64,000 bases of DNA from Collybiopsis luxurians FD-317 M1. Its lineage: Eukaryota > Basidiomycota > Agaricomycetes > Agaricales > Omphalotaceae. Within the stretch, counting starts at the first letter, position 1; every line of letters starts with the position of its first letter. Made by a program: the position numbers and the translations under genes. Positions 12,542-23,175 of the stretch are shown in pieces. The notes below the pieces were generated by a model. It saw only the letters and a list, made by a program, of their open reading frames with translations. It did not search any database and was not told the origin of the DNA. The stretch lies in contig KN834849.1 in assembly GCA_000827265.1 (NCBI GenBank), positions 11,085 through 75,084 of the forward strand, in the 5' to 3' direction.

Positions 12542-13568
12542 GCGCATAAGATTTTTTCGTTGTAAAGCTATCTCAATCATTGAAAATTTTTTCTCAGCTC
12601 AGCTGCCATATGTAGTACTTTAAATTTCTTTCTTGCCAATCCACTCGAGTAACTTAGTGGCTCTTTTACATTACTCAACTATCTGTACATACACTCATTA
12701 TATGGACCTTTCGCATATCGCATACTTTGGACATTTTTATATCAATCTTTGCATTATACATTCAATAGAGTAGATACTCGACTGCATAGTCAGTTCATAC
12801 TTTGATTACTGATTTTTACTACTTACTTACACGCCTTCGAAAATGAAGATTTGCTCAAGTTAGCTCTTTTATCGGTTGAATGAGTTTGAGCGTTTGAGGA
12901 ATGGGGGTACTGGTTCACGAAGCATCCTATGTAGGGCTGTTGTTGTTTCTGAGAACAATTGCGTGGGGAGGAGCTGGCGAGAGATATAAGTAGCGCGGGT
13001 AAGGCTCTCGGTGCATATTTGGATTCCTCGGCTGCTTGTCCAAGTAAGGAGATGACAGTGACATTGAATTGCAAGTCAAGAATTATTAGTTCTATCAGCG
13101 GAGTTGCAAACTGTGACAAAAAGACAAAGAGCGTCATTTGCGGCTCCATTCAGTTCACCGTATGGTGGTAGAGGGATATTTATACATTGAACCTGAGGCA
13201 TCGAAGCTTATTGTGCGCTTTTTGACGGAATGAATACTTGGATAGAGATTTGGATTGAGCAGCTGAAGCATCGAAACTCCGACTTGGGTCACTGCGTAGA
13301 CTCGTTACGGTAAGGGCTGTACTTGGGAAAAGTCAAATCTGAAATGAGAATAAGGATCCAATAGCTATCCGAGTAGGCCAGATTCATTGTTTAAGTGTGG
13401 TATAAAAGGCCTGCGGAGACTGGGAGGAAGTAGTTCATCAGTTCAAAAAACGCCCTTACAAGTTCACGAGTCGACTGTCAGCTTCTGGAAGTTGCAGCAC
13501 ATCTTTACCGTGCACCTTCTTGCATATCTCGTTCTCATATCCACTTGAAATCCATCTCGGTATACACA
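12542..13568. other. Intergenic region between two proline-rich ORFs
   Basis: About 1.0 kb. The left part is AT-rich 3' flank of the repeat gene. A minus-strand frame at 12823-13149 and an opposing plus frame at 12959-13171 are both open but carry no domain, and neither has a convincing start context. A TATAAAT on the minus strand near 13178-13184 is too close to the minus frame to serve its first ATG. Confidence 0.4.
13401..13408 (+). promoter_or_regulatory. TATA box upstream of the 27-codon ORF
   Basis: The TATAAAAG sequence sits in the context GGTATAAAAGG, nearly the same as the TATA box of the proline-rich repeat gene about 2.4 kb upstream. It precedes the small ORF starting at 13569 by 161 bp, which would leave a leader of about 130 nt. 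Confidence 0.45.
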
Positions 13569-13652
13569 ATGAGTGGTGGCGGTCCCCCAGACCACGGATA
13601 TGGCCCACCACCTCCAGCGCCAACGACTCCGAATTTTCCTACGAAACCATAG
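13569..13652 (+). CDS. 27-residue Gly/Pro-rich small ORF
   Basis: The ORF encodes a short peptide that starts MSGGGPPDHGYGPPPPAP and ends in PTKP. It has no signal peptide and 10 prolines in 27 residues. A TATA box lies at 13401, and the ATG has A at -3. It sits directly downstream of the secreted proline-rich repeat gene, but its composition differs (no charged RRDEK unit). A donor-like GTACGT follows about 18 nt after the stop, so it might be the first exon of a longer spliced message read in another way. Whether it is translated is unknown. Confidence 0.35.
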   Translation: MSGGGPPDHGYGPPPPAPTTPNFPTKP

Positions 13653-13813
13653 AAAGTTGTACCTCCTGATGTACGTATTTTTCCGTGGCATTTGGCGCAA
13701 GAATGAGCTGACTGGTAGTGATAGTGTTCGATACTAGCTATGTATACACGGAATAGTAAATAATTGGACTCTGGATTAAAGTAGTACTGTGCTTACGCCA
13801 TGCGCATGCCGAA

Positions 13814-15305
13814 ATGGCCCCAATTGAATTTAAATTACCTTACCAAACTTGTTCCTCAACCGCCATGTTATCCGCTGCCCGTAATTCGCACAAATTATCT
13901 ACCAACACATACCTAATCGCCCGCTGTCTCGCCACAGAGTCTATCTCTTCTTCATCATCTTCCTCAGCCTCAGAATTGCAGTCTGGTCTGCCACCACCGA
14001 ATGAATCATCATCCTCAAAGCCCAAATCTCGCTCCAGCTTGTATCCCAGACCTAGACCTGCCCGTCCGTCTTCACATCAGGGTCTTCATGATCTTCCTGC
14101 AACATTTGGTAGGAATCAGCTTTTACCAGTGTCGAATTCTACCCGGGCACTATTAGAATCCATCGTGGCTCAATTTGACGCTCCAATAAGATATGCATTC
14201 GCGTATGGTTCGGGCGTCTTTGAGCAGGATGGGTACGGAGCCAGTGCGACGACTTCCCCGACGACAGGGATCACCAGCGTAACCAAATCGACCGACCCCA
14301 ACGCGCCCATGTTGGACTTTATGTTTGCCGTTACGCATCCCGCACATTTCCATTCGATCAATATGAATCAGCATCCAAGTCACTATTCGCTTCACTCTAG
14401 AGTATTTGGATCGGATTATGTGTCTGCGGTTCAGAGGATTTCTCCGGGAGTTTGGTTCAACACTTTAGTGCCAATGAATGGTGTTGTATGTTTTGTTCAT
14501 GATTAATTATCTATGTTTTCTAATAGTATTTATAGACCATCAAGTACGGTGTGACCACCGTCGATAATCTCTGCTCGGATCTCTTAAACTGGAACTCGCT
14601 ATACCTTGCCGGGCGTATGCACAAGCCATTACGCATAATCAAAGACGATGCCCGAGTCCGACTCACCCAGCAAGTCAACCTCACCTCCGCTGTTCGCGCA
14701 GCGCTCCTCACCTTACCTGAAAACTTTTCCGAAACAGAACTGTTTGAACGTATAGCGAGCATTTCCTACTCTGGTGATCCACGGATGATCCTACCCGCGG
14801 AAAACAGAAATAAAGTAGGCAACATGGTGCGGACGCAGGGGCCACAGTTTAAGGAATTGTATCATCGTTTGGTAGTGGGACTTCCTGGTGTACATTGGCC
14901 CGCGCATCTGCACAATATCCAGCAAGACGTTAGTCCTCAAGCACGGTCGCTTCATCTCCGGAAACTGCCGGTGAACCTTTTGTTTCATCTGAAGTTGAGG
15001 TACGGGGAACAGAAGAAGGAGGAAGAGAATGCGTATTGGGTTCGGTTGGCAGGCGAGGAAAAGTTGCCAGAGATGTTGAACCGAGGCAAGTCGGAGCGCG
15101 TCTACTCAATTCAAGCTCCATACTCAACCTATATACTCTTTTTTTAGAAATGAGCACGATTGTCAGACGGCCTGCGACAGTTCAAAGTCTGAAAGGCATT
15201 GTTTCGGCGGGTTTGGGTAAGAGTATCAAGTATAGTTCGGCCAAGGTCAGCAAGTGGTGGAAGGGATCTGGAGCTGGTTCCGCGACGAAGAGCGGTTCTT
15301 CATAG
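13814..15305 (+). CDS. TAM41: Mitochondrial phosphatidate cytidylyltransferase (CDP-DAG synthase) Tam41
   Basis: Tam41 makes CDP-diacylglycerol from phosphatidic acid and CTP on the matrix side of the inner mitochondrial membrane, for cardiolipin synthesis. The nucleotidyltransferase signature is seen as YAFAYGSGVFEQ, followed by the acidic strand MLDFMFAV and then HPAHFHSINM, typical of the Mmp37/Tam41 family. Three exons (13814-14485, 14536-15085, 15148-15305) give 459 residues. The second intron has a GC donor (G|GCAAGT) and a normal AG acceptor; reading through it hits a stop. The C-terminal exon has the family-like VQSLKGIVSAGLGKSI. The N-terminus has a second Met at 13865 followed by Ser/Arg/Ala-rich sequence that looks like a mitochondrial presequence, so translation may begin there. 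A Ser/Pro-rich stretch (about residues 45-90) precedes the catalytic domain. Confidence 0.93.
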
Positions 15306-15643
15306 ACGTCTATACATTCCCTCTTCCTTGCTGGGCCATCTTCCTTCCGCTTCTTCTTTTGGCATCATTGCATAGGCATGAACACACTGGATTATCTTGT
15401 TTAACATATAATTTAGGCCAGGATATTGTAAATAAGTAATTGCCAACGTACATACTGCACCGTAACATTACTAAAATATACTCCGCTCTTTTGTAGAACC
15501 AACTTGGGTTTAAGGGTTTTTATATTCCTACAACAGATCACACATAAATACGCGATACACCACACTAGATATCTCCAAACAACCGTTTTCTACGACGCAG
15601 TGACAAATTAGCTTTTTCTGTTCTGACTGGAAAGTAACAAGAC
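15306..15643. other. Convergent 3' region between TAM41 and derlin genes
   Basis: About 340 bp of AT-rich 3' flanks shared by two convergent genes. No ORF or RNA gene is seen. Confidence 0.6.
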
Positions 15644-16477
15644 TCACAAAACAGCAGGACTCTCACTCAGGACACTCGACCCGCCGGCCATCTCCCTCGC
15701 CCATACGTCCCTTAAGAACCAGCCTACGTGACCGACGAGACATCCTGCCAAATCTCCTGCGGCGGCTCTCCACGTTCCGCTGAGGACCCAGGAAAAGGCC
15801 ACGAGTGCGATGGGTAGGTATGGTGCGGTGATGGTGAATAGACCGAAGAGGGAGATGGGTGTGTCGGGGTGTCGTCTGGACCATAGATAGATTGGGACGA
15901 AGGCGAGGGAGGAGGAGAGGAAGGGGAGGTTAAAGAGGGGGCTAAGGGCCTGTATGTGTGTGTGTGAAGTGAGTGAAGGAAGGTAGGTAGATGGATAGAA
16001 ATGACTGCGTCGAGACTTACGAGGAGCATCGCAGAAGATAAAAGCAAGAGCCAAAAGTAGTCTGCTTTCTTATTCGCGAATGAAGATTCTTCAAGCATTC
16101 GACTGTATCTCATGCTACATAGAAACGCAAATTATTCGGTGCTTGCCCCCCAAGGTTGGGCCTCGGCCTAGCTGAGTAACTCACAAGAAAAACAGATGAA
16201 ACACGAAATCCAGCGATATCGACCCAAAGTAGAAAAACGTGGTGAAGGCTCGCCATGGTTGGGCGTTCATAAACGCGCTTCGGGGGCTAAAGTAGAGTTG
16301 GAGGGGTGTTACCAGTTGGCATTGCTATGTGTAAGCGTGTATATCAGGAGCGCGGCGACAATGGATCCAAGCTTTCAAGACACGTACGACGGCTAAACTG
16401 GTGAGCACAGACAGGGCTAGCCATCCTCGAGTAATGGGCGGTATCTGGGTTATCCAGGCTTCGATACCGACGGGCAT
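15644..16477 (-). CDS. Derlin family protein (ER-associated degradation)
   Basis: Derlins are rhomboid-like pseudoproteases of the ER membrane that help retrotranslocate misfolded proteins. Four exons on the minus strand (16477-16388, 16324-16185, 16114-16021, 15949-15644) give 209 residues in perfect frame. The start MPVGIEAWITQIPPITRGWL fits the derlin N-terminus. The signature QPWRAFTTFFYFGS, then MRYSRMLEESSF, the PISLFGLFTITAPYLPIAL helix and the DLAGCLVGHVGWFLRDVW segment follow in the family order. The tail after the last membrane segment is very short, and I see no clear SHP p97/Cdc48-binding box. It converges with TAM41 and is followed closely by the OXR1 gene on the same strand. Confidence 0.92.
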
Positions 16478-16724
16478 AATATAAAAACAAGATGATGGAA
16501 GGTACGAGAGAGTCCAGCGGCTGATCGTAAACGTGGCGCTATTCGAGTGAGTCAGCGCCGCCTCATTCAGATAATCATGTACAGCTCAGCAAAAGAGTTG
16601 AGATTAGATACAGTCTAGTAAATTAAAGTAAAAACATTGTCTGAATGATATAAGTTACGAGCAAATAATCGACAAAAGATGCATTTTTTCGAATGATCAG
16701 CAGTCTCACTAATGTAACAACGCC

Positions 16725-18869
16725 CTACGGTCCAACACTCCAAACCTCCAGCCCTACACACTCAAACGAAACATCCCGGCCTCGTTTATCACCAGGTGAA
16801 CATAGCGGCTCATTATCGAATGTCGGGCAACGCGCAGAAGACCCATCAAACAGGGATTCATCAAGGTATAGACCGTATGCACCGTCGCTGAGATGAGATG
16901 AGAAATTCCATTAGCAAAGAATGCTATGAACGAGTGAAAACAAACACTCACCCTCCACCAAACGACAGATATTCCGGCTCACAATGCGCCACATACTCGT
17001 TCTTTCCCGTCCACTTGAACACTTGAAAGTTGCCATTGACATACCGCCACAAGAATCTACTCACATAACGATAAGTATGCTTCAAAACCAACACGAAAAG
17101 GAAAGTCACGACGTACGATTCGCCACTGCCATAATACCCTTTCCCCTTACTTTGCCTCACCCCGTCACCCATGTACACTCCGAATAGGGCATCCCCGGAA
17201 TCTTTCATGATGACCAACGCGCCGACTTTGGTAGCAAACCCTGATCCGGTCCTGAGCTGCGGCTGGTTCTCGCACTTGTCGTACAACGTGTGCAAAGATA
17301 TACCGTGCTGGTCGAGAGAGTATAGGAGGTTCCATGAGCGGGGTAGTCGAGCTAATGCTGGAAGTTGGGCGCGAATCTACGAATGGTATGAGTAAGACCT
17401 GGGAGATCTGGTTCATATAGAGCACGCACCATCTCGGCCAATCCGACATTCAGAACAGCAGCAGTTGCTTCTCTCCGACCCTTCAATTCGAGATTCCCAG
17501 TTCTCTTCTCGATAAGCCCCCCCATACCCGTCGGAGGTTTCGGTGACGGAGTCTGTGAGCGCGAATGAGGCTGAGAGCTGGACGGCGATGTTGAAGAAGA
17601 CTCTAAGCTGGCATGCGACATGGCTGGAACACTTAGAGAATCGTTAGACACATGCGCGGCGTTTGCCGTCGTTCTGACTGTAGTATCCATTAGCTCATTC
17701 TCGGCAGCAAGCTCCCTGTCCAACTCTCTGGAGTATCCTTTGTCCCAATCATAGCCGTCAGGTTTAAACCCAGGGGCTCCACTGGGGGCAACAAATATAT
17801 GTGGAGCGAACGGTGAAGGGTGATGTGCCCCGCGGACAGAGGTATGGTGGCTGGAAATCGTCGGTGGTAAGGACAAGGAAGATGTGAATGATGATGAAAG
17901 GCTAGAAGCTAGTGATGTAGCCGCAGGAAAGGGAAATGTCTGCGTATGTCGAAGATGCCGGGATTGTGAATCGGAAGATGATTGAGAACGTGTATGCGTT
18001 ATGGTTGAGTGTTCAGAGAATTCACTGCCAGAATTTGCAGAAGATGAGTCTGAAGCAGCTCCGGGTGGTTTACGAAGAGTGGACATCCATCGTGAGGATA
18101 TATTTGACAGAGTTTGATAGGAGGAAGAGGGTGATCGACCATGTGTCATGGAATCGTTTTCGGGTCCATTTTCGTTTGGTGGGGAGGATGATACAGATGA
18201 CATCGAGGCCACCGGTGGTGCAGGTTCTGCCAATGACAGTGTAGACTGTCGACCTCTTAACTGAGGCGGAGAGGGTGTCTTGACGGGGCTGGGTGCATGG
18301 GAAATATAGTGTACATCTTCTGGAGGAGTTTCGTGTTTTGGTGTAAAAAAATCCAAGTCAAGGTCGAGGAGCGATTCGGGATTTACATCCGCTTTGCTGT
18401 CATCTCGTGGAGTGGATTTTTGGGACCAATTAAGGTCCCCACTCAGTAGCTCATCCATCACATCTCGTTTGTTACGCTCTTGCGCCGCCTTGGCTTCTTG
18501 GGCAAAATCATCGAAAAAGGATAAACTGAAGTTTTTGGTGTGTCCCGGTCTGGATGGTGGGGGATTTGCGACATTCGCAACATTCTGACTGTCACTGGCA
18601 AGGGTTGAAAAAGAGACAGCCAAAGGATCTTCAGATGGCGGAACCGAGATGAAGGAGCCGAATTCGGAATCGGGTGAACTGGGTGCCTGGTATTGGACTA
18701 TTGGACGCGTCGGTGACTTGAAAATAAAGTCGGAAGGTAAATCAGGAGAAGCTCTGGGAGTTGGAGGGGAGAAGAGCGTCGCAAACTTTGCTTCGAGCTG
18801 ATCCTCTGGCTCGGATTTGGAAGGACCAGGAGAGACAGGAACTGGGATTAGTGGAGGAAATGAATTCAT
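16725..18869 (-). CDS. OXR1: TLDc-domain protein, OXR1 type (oxidation resistance)
   Basis: The first exon (18869-17430) codes for 480 mostly disordered Ser/Pro/Thr-rich residues. The TLDc domain is spread over the next three exons. The conserved blocks are WNLLYSLDQHGISLHTLY, ALVIMKDSGDALFGVYMGD, GESFLWRY, then GGGDGAYGLYLDESLFDGSS with CPTFDNEPLC, and the closing FECVGLEVW. This is the usual C-terminal order of OXR1/NCOA7-type proteins, which protect against oxidative stress and regulate V-ATPase in other eukaryotes. The intron joining GES to FLW is phase 2, and all TLDc introns are 50-70 nt. The stop TAG is at 16727-16725. The N-terminal extension is long for a fungal OXR1 and carries acidic/aromatic patches (for example DLDLDFFTPK) that look like short linear motifs. 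Confidence in the family is high; the exact biological role is inferred. Confidence 0.9.
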
Positions 18870-19321
18870 TGAACTAGAAATGGAAAATTATCAGTTCTTT
18901 GGAGCCATAGACTTTTTGGAGCACGCACTGACTGGAATGTGTAGGTAAACAGTGTTCGGCGCCTCAAGGCTGATTCAATCAGTTGAAGTTTGATACAGGG
19001 CAGACCTGCAAGTGGTTGTAGACGTGGCTTGAGCAGGACGTGGCTTGAGCGACGGTTAAAGCCGATATCATGAGATCAGTCGAGAGCTCAACGTTGCTGT
19101 CGACGACGACGACGGGCCCGAAACAAGGTCACATGATAGACTCGGGGTTAATTTCCCAAGGAATTACAAGTTTTCAAACTACAGCATTGTTCAAAGTCTC
19201 CTTTAAAGCTTTCTTTTCAAAACCCCAGTTGGTTTCCCTTTATAATTATCTATCCAAATATTTCCTTTATATCTCCCTTCAACTGTAAACATAGCCCCGC
19301 TTTATTTCCTTACTTCCGGCA
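18870..19321. other. Divergent promoter region of OXR1 and the NDK-like gene
   Basis: About 450 bp between two divergent start codons. A short GAC-rich tract (near 19095-19110) is the only local repeat seen. No TATA box is clear on either side. Confidence 0.5.
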
Positions 19322-21133
19322 ATGGCTGCTACTCCTCCCCTATCCTCCGACACTCCTTACGACTTTGAACACGAACAGACCGTCCATTTAGAACAGGAAG
19401 ATCCTTCAGCTACCCCTGCTCCTTCTACTCCTCAACCACAGCCAAAGACTACCAGAACTGTAGCAATCATTAAGAACCATGCTCTCGGTCACAGATTTGA
19501 TATCGAACCGAGAATTCAAGAAGCCAGATTTGAAGTACTAATTCTTCTAATTTTTTGCCGTTCCCTCTGGTTACTGATAGTACCTGTTAGATTGTAAAAG
19601 AACGACAAATGGAATTCGATGTGGAATCGGACCCCGAGACCTTGTACGAATTATTTGGAGAAGATGCAGAGTCTTTCGCCGAGTATGCGTAATTTCCGCT
19701 TCCTTCTTTTACGTTTCAACTCAAATATTTTACCTGCAGGGGTCCCGTTTGGGTTTATGTTCTTGAACGAAGACGTGCTGTTGAAGTTTGGAACACTTTA
19801 ATGGGCGACAGAGATCCAGAGGTCGCCCGTCAAGAAGCCCCCCATTCCTTGCGCGCGCTCTACGGAATTTCTCTTCAACAAAACGCTGTCATGGGCTCTC
19901 CAGATTCAGAAATGGCAGAACTTCAAATTGCCTCCTTATTTGCTTCGTCGCCTCCTTTCCCTACTACAGATTTACCTTCTGACGATGGTCGTTTCGCGTC
20001 CATGCGTTCGATATCTTCTTCCATCATGTCCAGTCTGCGCAGGACGACCAGCGACGAAGGATACGCTGCTTCAAACGCGACCAACGAAGGTAGCCGTGGC
20101 AGCGGAAGTAGAAAAAGCCTTGCTCCGAACGGCAAGCCACTCTTCAAAGCCCGAGGACTGCCTACTACACACGATCAACCCGACATTGTCCCGCGTACTA
20201 CTCGCGCAGCTGCTCTTCGTGCAGGCATTCCCCTCGAAAAGGCTCCGAGTCCACGCAAACCTCTCTCCAAAGAGGAACAGGCCAAAACGTTTGCCAACGT
20301 ACCAGGACACAAGCGGACAGAGACGATTGCAGTGGCTTCCACCGCTGCGCCCACCATTGCGCCGCGTATGACCAAGGCGGCGGCTCTCAGGCTTGGTGTG
20401 GCACTTCCTACCCCGACCCTGAAGAAGCAGCCGAGTAGTTCAGGTTTCGAAGGTGTTCCTGGGCATAAGCGAAGGGAATCAATTGCGGTTGCGTCGACGC
20501 AGGCACCTACCGTAAAACCCAGACTCAACAAAAGCGCGTCATTGAGGGCAACGAAAGATGCTGCTCCTCCTACTTCATTCATGTGTACGTCCTGTCCCAC
20601 TTCTTTTGGTCAAATTAAAACTTTTAAACTTTTTAGTCCGTGGCCCGACCGAACCTAAGCTTCCTGGACGAAGCAGTTCCCGATTATCTATAACCGATAA
20701 CGCCGCCGGCGGTGGCAACAAACTATCTCGACCGTCCTCTGCTGCGTCATCACGACCTCCTTCGAACTACCCTGGTAGACCACCATCCGTTTCCAGACAA
20801 TCAACCTCCTCTTCTGTCACTCGACCTTTGGGTTCGACGAGGGCTAACAGTACTGCTAGTGTCGCCACCAACAGTAGCAGAATCACCAAGGAATCAGAGG
20901 ATACTGCCTCCCCTTCTCCTGCTCCAGAGGATGCAGAGAAACCGAAACTCAAACCTCGACCGAGCAGCATTTCGTTGCCTCCGAGTATCGTCCCGCGAAC
21001 CAACAAAAGTGCGGCGCTCAGAGCGGCGAAAAAGGAGCAGGAAGCAGCGGCTGCGGCTGCGCTTGCGGCTAAACAGCAGAGAAGAGCTTCAAGAGCCCCT
21101 CCGTCTAGTATGCCAAAGGGTTTGATCGTGTGA
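19322..21133 (+). CDS. NDK-like domain protein without catalytic histidine, with repeated PRxxKxAxLR motifs
   Basis: Four exons (19322-19534, 19591-19682, 19740-20584, 20637-21133) give 548 residues. Residues about 42-165 follow the nucleoside diphosphate kinase fold: TVAIIKNHALGHRFDI, IVKERQMEF, GPVWVYVLERRRAVEVWNTL, MGDRDP, and NAVMGSPDSEMAELQIASLF. In active NDKs the last block reads N-x-x-H-G-S-D. Here the histidine is Met (residue 153), so phosphotransfer by the usual route is not expected. The remaining 380 residues are disordered and Ser/Pro/Ala-rich. They hold four copies of a basic motif, PR-x-x-[RK]-[AS]-A-x-L-R (near 20182, 20351, 20509 and 20985), and two copies of VPGHKR-[TR]-E-[TS]-IAVAST. 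The motif spacing suggests repeated binding sites. The gene is probably a fungal pseudo-NDK scaffold; its function is unknown to me. Confidence 0.85.
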
Positions 21134-22600
21134 AATGGGCGTGGTGCACTCGGCTTATCAAGTGATTGGGCATGAGCAGAGCCACGTTCGCTCAAGCTCG
21201 GCGTCCCTGTCCTTGAATTTTTTTTTGTTTCTAGGTTTGTTGAGGAAGTAAGGGTTTGCATGCGCATATCTATCATCTTCATTATGCTAAATATTTCCCG
21301 CTTTTCTTTATTCTGCGCTACTTATTTGTTTCTTTCCGTCTTCTTGCTTATGCTTGATTTTTTTTCTAATGACGTGGATATAGGAACGATACAATCTCTC
21401 TGTTGTCCCCCTACACGACTTGCAATTGGTTCTGGGTTGTACATATATTACCGGTTGGTCGGCTTTTTTTACTCAATGCTAGTTACAAGTTTGGAGGGGG
21501 CGGTTGCGATTGCGCGGGACGCGTGCGTCTATATGTCTTTGGTTCGCTATAATACGTATATATCCTTTTGTATTTTCTTTTGATTTCTCTACTCATCACT
21601 TATCAGCATACCTACTCTATGTTGTCATTTTCTTTTCCTTATAAGAGTCGCTCCTTTGTATTTCGTTGACATGATTATTAATATTTGCGGGCGGTTAGTG
21701 AATGTTGCGAGTCTGGGATGGAAAGGAATGGAGGTCATGCGCTCAGGCTTCATGGTCGATTTTCTCTGGACGTTATGGGTTCGGAATGAAGAACAAAGAT
21801 GGGTCAAGGTCAAGGGTACTCGGCACCAAAACGGCAGACATATCGGAGATGCCGATTTCTGTCTTATTAAGAAACGGTCGGTTCGCATCTACAATGAAGA
21901 TTGGCTGCTCTGGTATCAGAAAAGTTCGGAATAGATGCACGTTCGCCTTTCGAGAATCGTACTCGACACCTGTTTGTCTGCCATTATTTTCAGTGCCGAG
22001 CGTCCCATCAAAAAAGTTTTCCCATCCCTCCAAAAGTGGAAGAAACACGGCCCGGCCGAATGGGAAAGGTGCATATAATCAGGTTGTATGATCTTTTTGA
22101 CCTAACTGAAAATAAAATAAACCATAGCTAGGTTTCTGCATATATCTCATTCGAATTATAATTGTCTTTTGGAGGTCCATTAAACTGGGTCAAAAAATTT
22201 CCACTTTCGGTGTGCTCAAAGCTTAAATGACAAAGTTCTCCCGCTCGTGCCTCTGGAGTCGTATCTGCCACGCGCTTTACGCGATGGTCCACGTTCGCAC
22301 GTAGCCCAGACACTTGCTCATGTTCGGTGTCAGCGTTGAACGAAGCTAACTTGACAGAGACACTATAGTTATTCACTGGAGATACCAACCACAAATTCCG
22401 AGAAAGTAGAGATCATTTTGTGTCTGATCATACGGACCTACTCTTGGCCTACTCTGCATCGTGATTTTTTTGTTAGAAGATTCATACTGCTCCGCTGATG
22501 TTGTGGCATTTGTACTTCACTTTTTACCATGTCCGGAGCACTCACTTCGATAAATCTAGCTGAGCTGAGAGGCTGCAAAAATAATGACGAAGCCCGTAGC
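21134..22600. other. Gene-poor stretch; one possible minus-strand exon remnant
   Basis: 3' flank of the NDK-like gene, rich in T tracts. On the minus strand 22394-22128 an open frame of 88 codons contains plausible-looking sequence (for example KLASFNADTEHEQ and ARAGELCHLSFEH), with splice-like borders just upstream. I recognise no domain and cannot connect it to other exons. It could be a gene fragment or chance. Confidence 0.3.
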
Positions 22601-23175
22601 TTTTGCGCGAGGAAGCCGATCACCTTACAGATTGCCCCGTTACTAGAACAGTTTGATCTGTTGGACCAACCATTTGCAAGTTTTCGACCGACGACAGTGG
22701 AATTGAAAAAAAAAGAAAGAAAAAAGAAAGAGAAAAAAAAAAAAACAGAGATCAGAATGGAATTTCCGTGAGGCGAAGGAATATTCGAGTTCGTGACTTG
22801 TGCTCGAGGGAGCTGACCACTTTACAGATTGCGCCGTTCCTTGAAGAGAATACCGCTGATCTGAATTGAACAAGTTCACATTTTAATCCCTCGGACCAGC
22901 CATGTACAATTTTTTGACCGACGATAACTGAATCGATTTTTTTGTGAGGCGAAGGAAGATTCTACTTGTGGACTGAGGGGCTCTCCGATCATCGTTGTGC
23001 CAAATGTCAAATACTTGCACATGCTCCACTATCTGGAGGGAGGACACTCGTCGCCACAGGAAGATTCGAATTCTGACCTTGTGCTCTATCCAATCGCCGT
23101 TGTGCCAAATGTCAAGGGGAGATCAGGTTGCCTTCCTGTATGTTCAATCCCTGAAGAGAAGACACTCGTCGTTAT
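22600..23175 (-). repeat. Tandem, decayed tRNA-derived SINE-like units
   Basis: Read on the minus strand, several diverged copies share a head and a tail. In the clearest copy the head has a tRNA-like A-box (TGGCACAACGG, complement of 23097-23107). About 25 nt later it has a B-box-like AATTCGAATCT (complement of 23062-23072). Related copies carry TTCGCCTCAC after the B-box region (complement of 22768-22780 and 22944-22956), and the words CAATCTGTAA and CGGTCRAAAA recur. The repeated plus-strand words include CGTTGTGCCAAATGTCAA (22993 and 23098), GTGAGGCGAAGGA (22769 and 22945), ACAGATTGC and GACACTCGTCG. An A-rich tract at 22706-22746 fits an element tail (poly-T on the minus strand is also possible). 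The B-boxes are imperfect, so the copies are likely dead. Confidence 0.4.

Noticed and set aside
11139..12623. Long open frames on both strands in the proline-rich repeat
   Set aside because: Side effect of a triplet-rich tandem repeat; only the frame starting with the signal peptide at 11066 makes biological sense.
12823..13171. Opposing ORFs between the proline-rich gene and the small ORF, including a Cys-containing one
   Set aside because: No signal peptide in the Cys-containing frame, no clear start, and mutual overlap.
22128..22394. 88-codon minus-strand frame
   Set aside because: Plausible composition but no domain and no connecting exons; kept only as a remark in the region entry.
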